Shown here: positions 53,274-62,533 of the stretch, piece by piece | How positions within the stretch are numbered: the first letter of the stretch is position 1 | Layout of the letters: each line of letters begins with the position of its first letter | Assembly: GCA_963807235.1 (NCBI GenBank) | Contig: CAWEBF010000019.1 | Location: forward strand, 86,371-150,370 | Reading direction: 5' to 3' | Source: CAWEBF01 sp963807235 | GTDB taxonomy: Bacteria > Acidobacteriota > Vicinamibacteria > Vicinamibacterales > UBA2999 | Length of the DNA stretch: 64,000 nt | The notes under the pieces: model-generated | Told to the model about the DNA's origin: nothing | What the model saw: the letters and a program-made list of their open reading frames with translations, nothing else | Databases searched by the model: none | Program-made: the position numbers and the translations under genes

Positions 53274-53339
53274 ATGCTGACAGTCGATGACGTTGCTGAA
53301 CTTCTTAAGACGAGCAAGGACTGGGCGTACGAGCACACG
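53274..53339 (+). pseudogene. Excisionase/AlpA-type helix-turn-helix, truncated
   Basis: MLTVDDVAELLKTSKDWAYE begins a typical HTH_17 excisionase-like domain (helix-turn-helix for directionality factors of integrative elements). After about 22 residues the similarity stops and the frame runs into Pro/Ala-rich non-homologous sequence. The cut lies about 50 bp before the partial attachment-like sequence at 53386-53401, consistent with truncation by recombination. Confidence 0.6.
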
Positions 53340-53396
53340 CTCTCGGGCCACGCCACCCCGGGACCTGCGCCCGCCGCCCAGGCCGTTCCCGCCGCC

Positions 53397-53415
53397 TCCA
53401 CAATGTCTCCAAGAA
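53397..53415. repeat. Dispersed repeat R2, copy 1
   Basis: TCCACAATGTCTCCAAGAA occurs here and at 63902-63920. Weaker similarity continues for about 80 bp to the right in both places. In this copy it is fused to a partial tmRNA-like 3' end (TTCCCGCCGCCTCCAC, about 53387-53402). Confidence 0.6.
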
Positions 53416-53481
53416 TTCAGGCGATCTGCGAGCACTCCCGCGGACTCGGGAGGACTGGTCCCGTATCGATAAGAGGCGACG

Positions 53482-53568
53482 GATGAACGGGTTGCGACCA
53501 CAACTCGCGCGCCGTCAGGTAATTGCGCGAACCCGGTTTTTCGGGTTCAACTCCCGCCGCCTCCACCA
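53482..53568 (+). repeat. Attachment-site-like repeat with tmRNA-type 3' end, copy 1
   Basis: An 87-bp unit ending in CGGGTTCAACTCCCG followed by CCGCCTCCACCA. The first part forms a T-arm (CGGG-TTCAACT-CCCG) and the second an acceptor strand plus CCA, as at the 3' end of ssrA (tmRNA). No tmRNA body is present upstream. The unit recurs at 53605-53692. Integrative elements commonly insert at the ssrA 3' end and leave such copies. Confidence 0.6.
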
Positions 53569-53604
53569 ACCTTCGGACACTATTCGTGTTTTTTAAGGGG
53601 TCAC

Positions 53605-53692
53605 GATTGAACGGGTTGTGACCACAACTGCGCGCCGTCAGTCAGTTGACAAAACCCGATCATTTCGGGTTCAACTCCCGCCGCCTCCACCA
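53605..53692 (+). repeat. Attachment-site-like repeat with tmRNA-type 3' end, copy 2
   Basis: Second copy, 123 bp downstream of the first: GATTGAACGGGTTGTGACCA, then GCGCGCCGTCAG, a hairpin AACCCGA-TCAT-TTCGGGTT, and CAACTCCCGCCGCCTCCACC followed by A. Most differences from copy 1 fall in the hairpin loop and flanking stem bases, with the 3' end identical. The region 53693-54040 shows no gene. Confidence 0.6.
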
Positions 53693-54040
53693 CTCGCTCG
53701 CAAGCTATTGATTTAGCGCCACTTATATTGATGAGAGACGCGGGACACTGCCCGCGTCCAACCTCCGACATCGGCCGTCTTCATAACGGCTTGCACGGCC
53801 GAGGTGAATGCGCTTCCAGCATGTCTCCACGCCTCTTGCCATCGGCCGTCCTGAACAGCGCGCGCGCCAATCCGCATGCGTGTGCGAATCGAGCCGAACG
53901 TCACGAGATTCGCGGCCAACGACTGAATGCGACGAAGGGCTTACCGTTCGGATGAAGCCGCGAGGCCGGTCGCCGAATGTGCGCGGCTCGTGAACGCTGG
54001 CTGTTCCGGACGCTAGGCCGGGCTCGAAACCGAAACGCTG

Positions 54041-54130
54041 CTCAAAACCGGGGGGACGTCAACGACGGGTCATGGCATGTGAAGAGCCGCGCCATGAAAG
54101 TCCAGGCGGTACTTCGAAAGCGGTTTCCCG
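54041..54130. repeat. Dispersed repeat R1, copy 1
   Basis: These 90 bp match 60992-61081 with five differences and no gaps, and a weaker match extends about 60 bp to the left. No reading frame is conserved between the copies and no terminal inverted repeat was found. It may be a fragment of a mobile element or a structured non-coding repeat. Nothing else is seen in 54131-54291. Confidence 0.7.
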
Positions 54131-54291
54131 CCGGCACGACCAATGGATCTCGCAAGCGGCCTCCGCGTGGCCCGTCATGGGGCTGACGGCGGCGGCTCTC
54201 GACGAGCCGCGCATCGCCGCCAGTGAAAATGCGCGCGAAGGCGGGTTGGACGATGCTGATCGACGCGAGAACCAGGCGAACTCCCACGCGA

Positions 54292-54756
54292 TCACTGCCG
54301 TTCGAGCACCATTACCCTATCCACCTGTTGCCCCTGCGGGTGCGTCCCCTTCAAGGTGTGAGTGAGGACGCGACCGTCAGCGCCCAGCGTGTATCTCGAT
54401 CGCACGCCTTCCTTGCCGTCTTTCATCCTGACGAAGTCGATAGTCGTTGGAGTTGGCCGCGTCACCGTTACGGTGTCGTATCGGGGGTCTCCTCCATCGA
54501 CTCGGCGGAGGAGGCCGCCGCCCTTCGGCATGGATGTTTTTTCCAGCGTCGAGCCGTTGCCGCTTTGCAGCGAAATGGCCAGCACGAGGTTGTCGCCGTC
54601 TTCCGAGATTGTGAGAGTGGCGGCCAACGGCAATGGTTGCGCATCCGAGCTTTTCGACTGAGCCACATTGAGCCGGTAGGTCCCCACGAATGGATCCGCG
54701 GCGTTCACCGCCGACGCGACCGTCAGCAGTACCACCGCAACCAACGACTGTCTCAT
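54292..54756 (-). CDS. Small secreted protein, lipocalin-like hypothetical
   Basis: About 154 residues from MRQSLVAVVLLTVASAVNA (54756; GGGAG 7 bp upstream), a clear signal peptide. The mature part begins DPFVGTYRLNVAQSKSSDAQPLP and continues as short beta-strands (ATLTISEDGDNLVLAISLQS, RVDGGDPRYDTVTVTRPTP, TIDFVRMKDGKEGVRSRYTL). The GT.RLN..KSK opening is common in acidobacterial secreted proteins of unknown function. It is one of the few genes in this stretch without a frameshift. No operon partner. Confidence 0.65.
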   Translation of the reverse strand: MRQSLVAVVLLTVASAVNAADPFVGTYRLNVAQSKSSDAQPLPLAATLTISEDGDNLVLAISLQSGNGSTLEKTSMPKGGGLLRRVDGGDPRYDTVTVTRPTPTTIDFVRMKDGKEGVRSRYTLGADGRVLTHTLKGTHPQGQQVDRVMVLERQ

Positions 54757-54888
54757 GAGCATTCTCCCGTGGATGTGGGCTATCTCGATTCACTTCAGAG
54801 CCGCCCACTCATGACATCAACAACGGTTGGGTAGACAGTGGGCGGGCTTGATCGGCCGACGAGCGATTCTGGCGCCGCGGCCGCTGCA

Positions 54889-54913
54889 GCGAAGCCGAAG
54901 GTTTTCCTAAACC
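54889..54913. repeat. Repeat R3, copy 1
   Basis: A 25-bp sequence, GCGAAGCCGAAGGTTTTCCT followed by AAACC, that recurs exactly at 62534-62558. Its core CCGAAGGTTTTCC also appears at 59462 (one variant) and in reverse at 60808-60821. Here it forms GAAGGTTT-TCCT-AAACCTTC, an 8-bp hairpin. It lies in the otherwise empty gap 54757-55026. Confidence 0.6.
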
Positions 54914-55026
54914 TTCAGTGAAGGCGTCGTTACAGCCGGCGGGAATCAGTGGCACGCGATCTTGCCCGCATCCAGCGCGCAACCATCCGGCGGCTTCTCA
55001 ACACAGTCGAGCAGTCGACCGGCAAC

Positions 55027-55805
55027 TCATTCCAACAGCAGGCGCGCGAGCTGTGCCGGCTGCGAAATCATCGCATCGTGACCTGCGGAGAACAGGGTGC
55101 GATATCTAAACCCTCGCTGCTTCGCGCGGCCTGCCGCCTCCACCAGTTGCGGTAAGCGCGTGCATTGCACATAACTATGTGGCACACGAGCAGAGATGTC
55201 GGATTCGATATGCACGGCCTCCCTGAACGTGCCGGCCGGCTGATCACGTAGCCTCGCTTCCATCCATGCGACGTCGGATTCGCCCGTCACTCCCCACCGA
55301 GGCGGAGCTCCTGGAGGCGGCAGGCGTGAGATCCCCTCCGGGGTCGGCGGCCGGTCAATGTAGTCTTCGAGCGCCTTACCGTCGTCAGGGAGAAACGCAT
55401 CGAGGTAGACCACACCCGCCAGCCGTGACACGACCAGCGGTGCCACGCCCGCGATGACCATGCCGCCGTAGCTGTGGCCAACCAGCACGACATCGTGGAG
55501 GTCCTCGTAGAACAGAAGTGGCTCGAACGTCTTCGATGTGCGTGCTCAGATTCACGTCTGACGTGAACAGGTGGGCGCGGTCGCCGAGCCCCGTGAGGGT
55601 GGGTGCGTAAACGGCGTGCCCTGCCGCCCTGAGCAGGGGCGTCGACCTTCTTCCAGCACCAGCCACCGTGCCAACCGCCGTGGATGAGTACGAACGTCCG
55701 CTGCTTCGAGGCTCTCGATGCGTTCGGGACGCGAGCGGCTCCCACAACCGGCAAGAGCGTTATCCCAGCCAAGATGCGACGTCTGCAATAGTCAGGTGGC
55801 CTCAC
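55027..55805 (-). CDS. Exported alpha/beta hydrolase, about two frameshifts
   Basis: The pieces read colinearly: RRRILAGITLLPVVGAARVP (leader, GTG start near 55805) and TFVLIHGGWHGGWCWKKV; then, after a frame change near 55650, LLRAAGHAVYAPTLTGLGDRAHL and TSDVNLSTHIEDV; then, after another near 55500, VLVGHSYGGMVIAGVA. Further on are LDAFLPDDG and FSAGHDAMISQPAQLARLLL. The nucleophile Ser in GHSYGG, the Asp and the late His in AGHDAM are present. It resembles pyrethroid-hydrolase/EstC-like esterases. The two breaks leave domain order intact. No operon partner is obvious; family C follows upstream. Confidence 0.65.
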
Positions 55806-55838
55806 GAGACGTCACATCGACTTGGCATTCATGAACAG

Positions 55839-56863
55839 CTACCGCTCCGCCTGCCGCGTGTACCTCCAATCGCCGGACACATGTCGTTCCACCACGAACG
55901 CGGCCGGATTTCCGTCCGGATCGAAGTCGAAGGAGAGGCCGTCGGTCCCGCTGAAGAAGTCTCGGAGTGAGGAATGAGGCGGACCTTCTCCCCGAGCAAT
56001 CCGTTGGTGTACAGCGTTCCGCCTTCGAGCTGAATCCGAACGGTCCGCGGCCGTGTGACCCACAGCCCGCTATATACGCCCACGTACTTCGCCAACGTTT
56101 GGGGAGAAACGGTGACCGCGCTCTGCTCAACATCGGATAAACGGCCAATCCATCGGCTCCGATTCCTCGCAGACGCTTTCGATCATCTCGGTGTCCGCCT
56201 GGAACTCCAAGGTGTAGGTCATCGTCCAGGGCTTGGCGAACGCGCCGGGATCAGTCACGGTGAGTTCGACCTGCAACTGTCCGAAATTGCGCCGCACGTA
56301 GCGTTCGGTGGTCCGGAGTGCGTCCGTGTGGGGCAGGCCGCGACCGTCCAACCACGTGCGATCGTTGAACCCGAAGCTGTCACGACCAGCGTGTCACCTT
56401 CCCACCGTCCGACGGAATAGCCCATCCACGTGCGTTCGGGATCGGCTTCGAGCTTGCGGCCGTCCATGAAGATGAGGCGGTACGTCAGGTTCTCGTAGAC
56501 GATCGCGATGAGCGAAGGCGTCTGGATGATGCGCCTCCAGCCGAGCCACCGGCTCTGGCCCGTTGGGCTGACATTGAAGGCGGGACGGTCCTTGAAGTAG
56601 TTCTCCTCCCGCTCGCGAATCAGCGCCCTCGAGTTGCGCGTAAGCGCCTCGTCGGGCACGCCAATGACGGCCGGTCGCCCGACCAAGGGCCGGAGAGATC
56701 GGGATGGCCGTCCGCGCCGCGCGGGGCCGGTGCCGCGAGATTCGGTTTGCCGTCGGCCGTGCGAGGGATATTCGGCGTCGGATGCTTCAGCCACTGCGCA
56801 TCGGCCGGAAGCGCCCCGGCGGCCAACGACACGACGACAGTCACCGTGAGCGCGCCTTCTCAT
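55839..56863 (-). pseudogene. Secreted family C protein, several frameshifts
   Basis: The start ATG at 56863 (GGAGG 7 bp upstream) is separated by a frame change from VTVVVSLAAGALPADAQWLK, HPTPNIPRTADGKPNLAAPA and DGHPDLSGPW. Later fragments in other frames are WLGWRRIIQTPSLIAIVYEN, FMDGRKLEADPERTWMGYSV, GRWEGDTLVVTASG, GLPHTDALRTTERYVRRNFG, LTVTDPGAFAKPW, LAKYVGVYSGLW, and DGLSFDFDPDGNPAAFVVER. Order and content match the relative at 61102-62165, including a C-terminal Y.G.Y domain. At least four breaks make a functional product unlikely if they are real. Function of the family unknown. Confidence 0.6.
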
Positions 56864-56942
56864 ACAACTGGCCTCCAAGACACCATCTCTCGCTTTACGG
56901 CCTGCGCGAGGCTCGACGCCTCCGCGCTGCTTCGATGCGTTG

Positions 56943-58276
56943 TCATTGCGTTCGACTCTGGTGCCTGTCCACCTCGACCCCCGACTTCCAGACGCGAAGA
57001 ATGTCGCGTGTCGCCAGAATGCTGGTCGTCGGGTCTCCGCGGAGGAGCAGCAGGTCGGCGCGGAGCCCGGGGCGGATCCGTCCGCGGTCACGCAAATGGA
57101 AGAAATCCGCGGTGCGAGAGGTCGCCGCGATGAGCACTTCGGAAGGATTCAATCCGATGGTGTTCAGCAGTTCGAGCTCACGGTGGAAACTGATACCGAA
57201 GGCCACTGGGCCAAGCTGCGCGGCGTCACTTCCCGCCAACAGTGTGGCGCCGGCTTCGCGAAGGCTTCGAGCCGCTGCGAGTTGAGCATTGAGATTCGCC
57301 CTCCGCGTCTCGACGCTGGCCGCCGTGATGGGAATGGCAGGAGAGGATCGACTCGGGTCCAGGTGAGCCCTGATCGAATTCGACAGCACACTCTGGAACC
57401 TCGGGTCTGCCAACAGACTGGTCCGTCCCTCCGGTAGGAAGCTATCGGGGCCGACCAGCGTCGGCATCACAAAGACCCCACGTTCGACGATCTGGCGAGC
57501 GATCTCCGGTCGACTGCCTTCTGCGCGCCAGACATGAACCAACCCGTCGACGCCACCCGAGAGAGCGATGTCGACATCACCGAGCGTCTCGACGTGGGCG
57601 ACCGCGACCAGACCATTGGCGTGGGCTGCCTCGACCAACGCGCGGACCGTCGGTTTGTCAAGGTTCGGCACGCCCGTGTTCGCACTCTGGCGGCCCCGGA
57701 GGTGATCTTCAGGTAATCCGTGCCTTCAGCGCGTCGCATCGCGACGAACTGCCTGGCGTCAGCAGGGGTCGACACTCGCGGCGTGGAAGCACTGGTGAGA
57801 GGACTGGGCGGCTCCTGTTCTCCTCGCGCGCGGGCCACATAGCCAGCCACACGAAGGTCTGACATATCGACTGAGGCGTTCGCGGCGCTCCGAAGCGCGA
57901 AGATCGCGTCGGGCTCAATCGTGGCACCGAGGTCCAGCACAGTCGTGACGCCGAAGCGCAGTGCTTGTCGCAGATCGTCACTGTCACGTACGTGCACATG
58001 CGCGTCGATGAGCCCAGGCATCAACGTGGTACCGGTTCCGTCGATCGCCGGCAGATGGCGCCACGTCGTCAGATCGCGCCCAACCGCGCGAATCACGCCG
58101 CCCTCCACCGCCACCTCTGCGTTCTCGAGGACTTGCTCGCCGTCGAAGACTCGGACACGACTGACGAGAAACCCGTTATCGGCACGGCGTTGGCCGAATG
58201 CAGTCTGAGATCCTGGCGCTACCGCTACAAGCACGACGAGCGCAACCGCGATGAGCCTCAAGGTAATTGTGTACAT
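56943..58276 (-). CDS. Exported imidazolonepropionase-like amidohydrolase, one frameshift
   Basis: About 444 residues of the Amidohydro_1 type. The start MYTITLRLIAVALVVLVAVA at 58276 is a signal peptide. It is followed by VSRVRVFDGEQVLENAEVAV, GTTLMPGLIDAHVHV (metal HxH), FGVTTVLDLGA, DYLKITSGA (candidate carbamylated Lys), a frame change near 57690, then VRALVEAAHANGLVAVAHVE (His ligand), GVDGLVHVW, LLAGSDAAQ (Asp ligand), GLNPSEVLIAATSRTADFFH, and GLRADLLLLRGDP. It is expected to be a periplasmic metal-dependent hydrolase or peptidase. It lies upstream of family C in the same direction. Confidence 0.75.
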
Positions 58277-58403
58277 GGCCAACAGCTCGTCGTTAAATGT
58301 TGAGACCGTGTGCATCTGCGCGCGTCTTCTATGAATCACACGTCACTCGACATGGCCCTAGGTATCGCCAACGAGACGACAGCTCACGATGTGATGTTCG
58401 TCA

Positions 58404-59370
58404 CTATCGGGCCGGCTCCACCTTGAACACCCGCTGCAGAAGCGCCTTCACGTCCTCGATGGCTTTGGTGTGCGCGCGAGCGCCATACCCGAGTGTCGCG
58501 CCGCGCCCGATGCATGCATCATTGGCGGTCAACGGCAGTCCGGTATCTCGATTGACGATGCGCCCGACGCGATCTTCGTTGAGGAGACAGTGGCCGCGCC
58601 CCTGGGCCTGCAATCGCCTCACCGCTGGCGTACCAGGGCTGTCGAATGCGTGGTGCGCTCCAGCATATCCGTCAGGTCGACGTCTTTACCGGCCTTCTGC
58701 AATCGCTCCACGTATGAGCGGCAGGGCGCAATCGGCGACGCGTCATCGGCTGTACCGTGGAAGAGACGGATCGGTCGATCAACGACATCGATTTCGTCGA
58801 CGAAGGAGGTGGAACACGATGCATAGAACGGCAGATAGAGGGCGAACTCCGTTCCTGGCGTGGCATACATCCGCTGGAATCGCTTGAGGCTGGCGTAGAG
58901 CGCAGCGCGCCCGCCACGGGAACCGCCGAAAATCCCAATCCGCGTCGCGTCGATGCGCGGATGCTTGGCGAGGAGCTCGAATGCGCGATAGGCATCATTG
59001 ATAGTCGTCAATCCCCCTAACTGGAATTGGTCCGTAGTCGTCGTGACAATCCCACGCCCAGTGAAGTAATCGAGGAGGAAGGTCGCGACGCCCATGTCAT
59101 TCAGCTCGCGCGTCCAGCGGTCGTCGCCTCCACTGATTCCCCCGGATCCGTGCACCATTACCAGGGCCGGCACGCGCCCGGTGCCGGCCGCTGGCAATCG
59201 CAGTTCGGCGGCTATCGTCGCAGGCCGACCGTTTCGCGCGCCGGTCAGGAACTGTTCGTCGGTGAGCGTCGTCGTGGGCAGAACGTAGAGCTCAATCTTC
59301 GCGGGTTCAGCCGCTCGACTCGCCTGCCGAGGACGCACACACAAAGCAGCGGAAGCAATCGAAGCCTCAT
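58404..59370 (-). CDS. Exported dienelactone-hydrolase-like alpha/beta hydrolase, about two frameshifts
   Basis: The likely start is ATG 59370, which overlaps the upstream stop (ATGA) and gives MRLRLLPLLCVCVLG. A frame change near 59325 then leads to AEPAKIELYVLPTTTLTDEQ; the alternative start is 59377 with GGAGG. The body shows RVPALVMVHGSGGISGGDDR, WTRELNDMGVATFLLDYFTG, IGIFGGSRGGRAAL (Ser nucleophile), and RLFHGTADDASPI (Asp). A second frame change near 58630 follows THSF and leads to the C-terminus ending VFKVEPAR. It belongs to the DLH-type esterases but uses Ser, unlike DLH-a to -d. Coupled to PhyH. Confidence 0.65.
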
Positions 59371-60267
59371 TTTGCATGGAAACCCTCCTCGGAATGACGA
59401 CGACCTTGATACGCATCGCGCTGACGGAATACCAGCGTAGCTGTTGCCAGCCCTGATCGTTCCGAAGGTTTCCCTGAAGGTTCGACAATACCTGGTGAGC
59501 GCTCGAGAGATCGATCCGTGCCGCGCCGTGATCGCATGAACGCCTCTTGAGCGGTCGCGAGCTCGTACACGCCCAGCGCCTCGAGCCTCGCCACGGCCAC
59601 GCGACCCGAACGTCGCCAGTCAGGACCATAGCTCGGATAACGGTCGACGTCGTAGCCGCCGTCCCAATCGGGCGCGTAGATGCTCGCGAAATAGGACTTC
59701 GTCAGATTCACCTCGGGGTCCGCCGGGACACCGACGTAGTCCACTCTCCACTGCCGGCGAACGCCGCCGCCGAAGCTGGCATGAAGAACCCGTTCGTCGA
59801 GCAGGATCATGTCACCGGGCTCGGTCGCGACGACGTGCGCGTCAGTGAACTGCCGGCGATGGCGAACTGAGGGATCACGCGGAGCACACCGCTATCGGCA
59901 CCCACCGGCTCGAGGTAGGCGAGAAGAGCCCAGGCTCGCTGAGCGGCAGGTCGGAATCCCTGTGCCACAGTGATTCGCCGCGGTACCGGGTGCCTTTGGC
60001 CCTCGTGGGGATCGCGGCATCGAACACGGCCGCCGCCACGGCCCCGGCACGATCCAGCAACGACAGACTGACAGGCGTCTCGGCTGTCATCATCGGCACG
60101 TACTGAAACCGGATATCCCGAGCCCTTGGACGTCCCTGAGGATGCCATCGGCCAAGACCCTGTCGATCTCTGCCGCGAGCGGCTCGGGATTCGAAGAACT
60201 GCCTGAGCACGACAAATCCGCACGTCGCCAGCGCGTTGGCCGACTCACGCATCAGCTCGCATGTCAT
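59367..60267 (-). CDS. Phytanoyl-CoA dioxygenase (PhyH) family protein, frameshifted
   Basis: The start MTCELMRESANALATCGFVV at 60267 has GGAGG 6 bp upstream. The Fe(II)/2-oxoglutarate features are split over frames: IRFQYVPMMTAETPVSLSLL, GTRYRGESLWHRDSDLPLSE (the H-x-D of the facial triad), LAYLEPVGADSGVLRVIP, and MILLDERVLHASFGGG (distal His) with RRQWRVDYVGVPADPE (2-oxoglutarate Arg). Breaks are near 60130, 59900 and 59815. The last 50 codons are uncertain because the R3-like motif at 59462 lies there. Its ATG overlaps the winged-helix stop by 4 bp. Substrate unknown. Confidence 0.65.
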
Positions 60268-60636
60268 GCGGTACCTCCTATAGCCGCCTGGCCCCTGTCA
60301 GGTCTTCTCACCTCGGCCATAAATCGATAGCCCGAGCGAGAGACCGTCTCGATGTATGCCGGGAATTGCCGCGTGTCGCCGAGCACTCGACGGAGGACCG
60401 CCACGTGAACCGTAAGGATCCCCTCTTCGACGAAGACATCCGGCCAGACGCCGCCGAGAATCTCACGCTTCGTCACGAGGCGGTGCGGGCGCTGACCAGC
60501 GCGACCAACACCTCGAAGGTCTTCGGCGCGAGGTGGACGCGCTGCGCCCCGCAGGTCGAACCCATTCTGGCACATCGAGCGTGAATTGAGCGAACACGTA
60601 CAAGCCGCAGCCGTCCCGCCTGGAATGCACATCCAT
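60264..60636 (-). CDS. Stand-alone CadC/OmpR-type winged-helix regulator, frameshifted
   Basis: About 124 residues: MDVHSRRDGCGLYVFAQFTL at 60636 (GGAG 7 bp upstream), DVPEWVRPAG, a frame change, QRVHLAPKTFEVLVALVSA, a second change, then RLVTKREILGGVWPDVFVEE, GILTVHVAVLRRVLGD and YIETVSRSGYRFMAEV. This is a Trans_reg_C domain without the usual sensor or TPR extension. Its stop overlaps the PhyH start, so it probably regulates the PhyH-hydrolase pair and itself. A CGGAAAACCTTCGG motif lies about 170 bp upstream. The gap 60637-60991 shows no gene. Confidence 0.65.
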
Positions 60637-60991
60637 GACAGATCTCCATCACAACGTCCGCACGAATGCGGACACACGTTGACTGAATTGGTGAAGGAAA
60701 TGAGCAATCAGCGCGCTATGGCGCGCGGCTAGCGGACGAGGGTGGGACTCGGCACTGGCGCTAGGCTAGCACTTACCGCACACCTCGAGTGGCCTATCCG
60801 AGACCATCGGAAAACCTTCGGAACCCGCGACCTGCCAGTGGCGGCGTGGCGTGCCCTTGCCCAAGCCGGCCGCGCGGGCCCTGTACCGACGGCTACACGG
60901 CCAATGAGCACTGGGAATCGACGAGTGCGCGCCTCGTGAACCTTCGCTGGTTTCGAATGCTGGACCGGACCTTAGAGAAACCGACACGCTA

Positions 60992-61081
60992 CTCAGAACC
61001 GGGGGGACGTCAACGACGGGTCATGGCATGTGAAGAGCCGAGCCATGAAGGTCCAGCCTGTACTTCGAAAGCGGTTTCCCG
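60992..61081. repeat. Dispersed repeat R1, copy 2
   Basis: The 90 bp match 54041-54130 with five substitutions. Here the copy ends 21 bp before the stop of the family C gene at 61102. No terminal repeats or target duplications were recognised. Confidence 0.7.
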
Positions 61082-61101
61082 CACGGCGATGCCCAACGCG
61101 C

Positions 61102-62165
61102 TCACCGACCTCGGTCGAAGCGGCGGGTGAATTCTGGGCTAATTGCAAAAAGGTGCGTCACATTTCCGGAACCATCCGAAACAAATTCAAACGTCCCCAC
61201 AGCAATAAACGTGCTCTCTGACAAGGGCACCATCGGCGTGTGGCCTTTGCCATTCAACGCCAGGAACAATTGCCCGTTGTCCAGTGAGACGACGAGCTGA
61301 CGGGTGGCACCTCCGCCGTCCACAAGGTCATACGTGCCGACGTAACGCCGCAGCACGTCGGGCCGCACCACCAGCTTCCGCTCTTGTTCCGTCCTACCAA
61401 TCAAGTGGGGACGACTCCGTGGGTTCTCGTTACAGATGTATTCCAGCATGTCGGTGTCGGCAGCGAAGGTCATCCGAGCCTGCAGAACGATTGGCTGCTT
61501 GTAGAACTCTTCATCGATCAGCGTAACCTGCCGATCAATTCGGCCGAAGTTGACGCGCCGAAACCGTTCGATGGTTTTCAGTCGCTCGCTGTGCGGATGC
61601 CCGCCAACGTCCAGCCCGTACGTCCGTTGAAGCCAATCGTCTCGACCACCAGCGTGTCACCTTCCCAGCGGCCAACGGAATAGCCCATGAAACTGGGGTT
61701 CGGATCGTCTGGCAATCTCCGGCCGTCCAAGTGAATCTGCCGGTGAGCGAGATCCTCAAATAGCATGACGACCATCAGTGGTGTCTGCACGATACGAACA
61801 CTGCCGGCGGTCGGGCCACCGAGGATGTGCCGAGGCCCATCTGGTAAGCACCCAACCAAACCGGGATTGTCTTTGCCAAATTCGCTGAGCCGCTGCTCGT
61901 AGAGTTTCGCTGCCGAAGGTTTAACGTCCTCGCGATGCAGGTCGGCCGCAATATCGAAGACGTATGCAGGCTCGAGCGGGTGATTCCAGTAGCCGGACAA
62001 ATCGGGTGTGCCATCCGAGAATTTTGGAGCAGGCGCATTCGGATCCGGCTTTCCATCTGCGGTGCGCGGGATGCCGACGGTTGGATGATCAAGCCACTGA
62101 GCCTGTGCTGGAAGGGAGCCAGAAAGGAGCAGAGTGAGCCGCGAGACAAGTCGCAGACCCTTCAT
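61102..62165 (-). CDS. Secreted family C protein, one frameshift
   Basis: About 354 residues from MKGLRLVSRLTLLLSGSLPA (62165; AAAGGA upstream), signal peptide to QAQ, then WLDHPTVGIPRTADGKPDPN, DGTPDLSGYWNHPLEPAYVF, GPRHILGGPTAGSVRIVQTP, IHLDGRRLPDDPNPSFMGYS, and VGRWEGDTLVVETIGFNG. A frame change near 61610 leads to LDVGGHPHSERLKTIERFRR, VNFGRIDRQVTLIDEEFY, LQARMTFAADTDMLEYICNE, and a C-terminal domain (LRRYVGTYDLVDGGGATRQL, GTFEFVSDGSG). It is the best preserved of the three family C genes. Function unknown; no catalytic signature seen. Confidence 0.72.
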
Positions 62166-62533
62166 GTAGCGGTCCTTTTCCGAATGCGGTGCGCGGAATC
62201 CAGAGGGATCATCGCTCAGACCCTCAGAGACTCGTCGGCAACGTCGTCGAATCGTCGAGCTGCAAGTCCGGGAAATCCCTCGCGCACTGAGGGGACGGGT
62301 CCGGGCACAGATCCCGCCAACGCGGTCTTTATCCGTTGACCCGCTGGAAAGCGGAGCTCACCGGCAAGTGTCATCCGAGCCCGCCTTGAACATGCAGATA
62401 CAAACACGGGTGCTCATCGTCATGTCCTGTCTCTCCAAGGAGCAACGTCACCGGGGCGTCTCAACCGCAACCGGCAGCTCTCGATATGCCGGCTTGCTCG
62501 CCGACGATGGATTGTCGCGCTGCGGACCCTTCG

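Noticed and set aside
53482..53692. Complete tmRNA or tRNA genes
   Set aside because: Only the T-arm and acceptor-like 3' ends are present. No 5' acceptor strand, tag-coding region or anticodon arm can be placed upstream.
53482..53692. A CRISPR array
   Set aside because: There are only two long, imperfect units of about 87 bp. No short regular repeats or cas genes were seen in the window.
54041..54287. Small proteins encoded by repeat R1
   Set aside because: The translations of the two R1 copies diverge or stop in different places, so no frame is conserved.
60266..60584. A plus-strand protein-coding gene
   Set aside because: This open stretch is antisense to the winged-helix regulator, whose domain motifs are clear on the minus strand.
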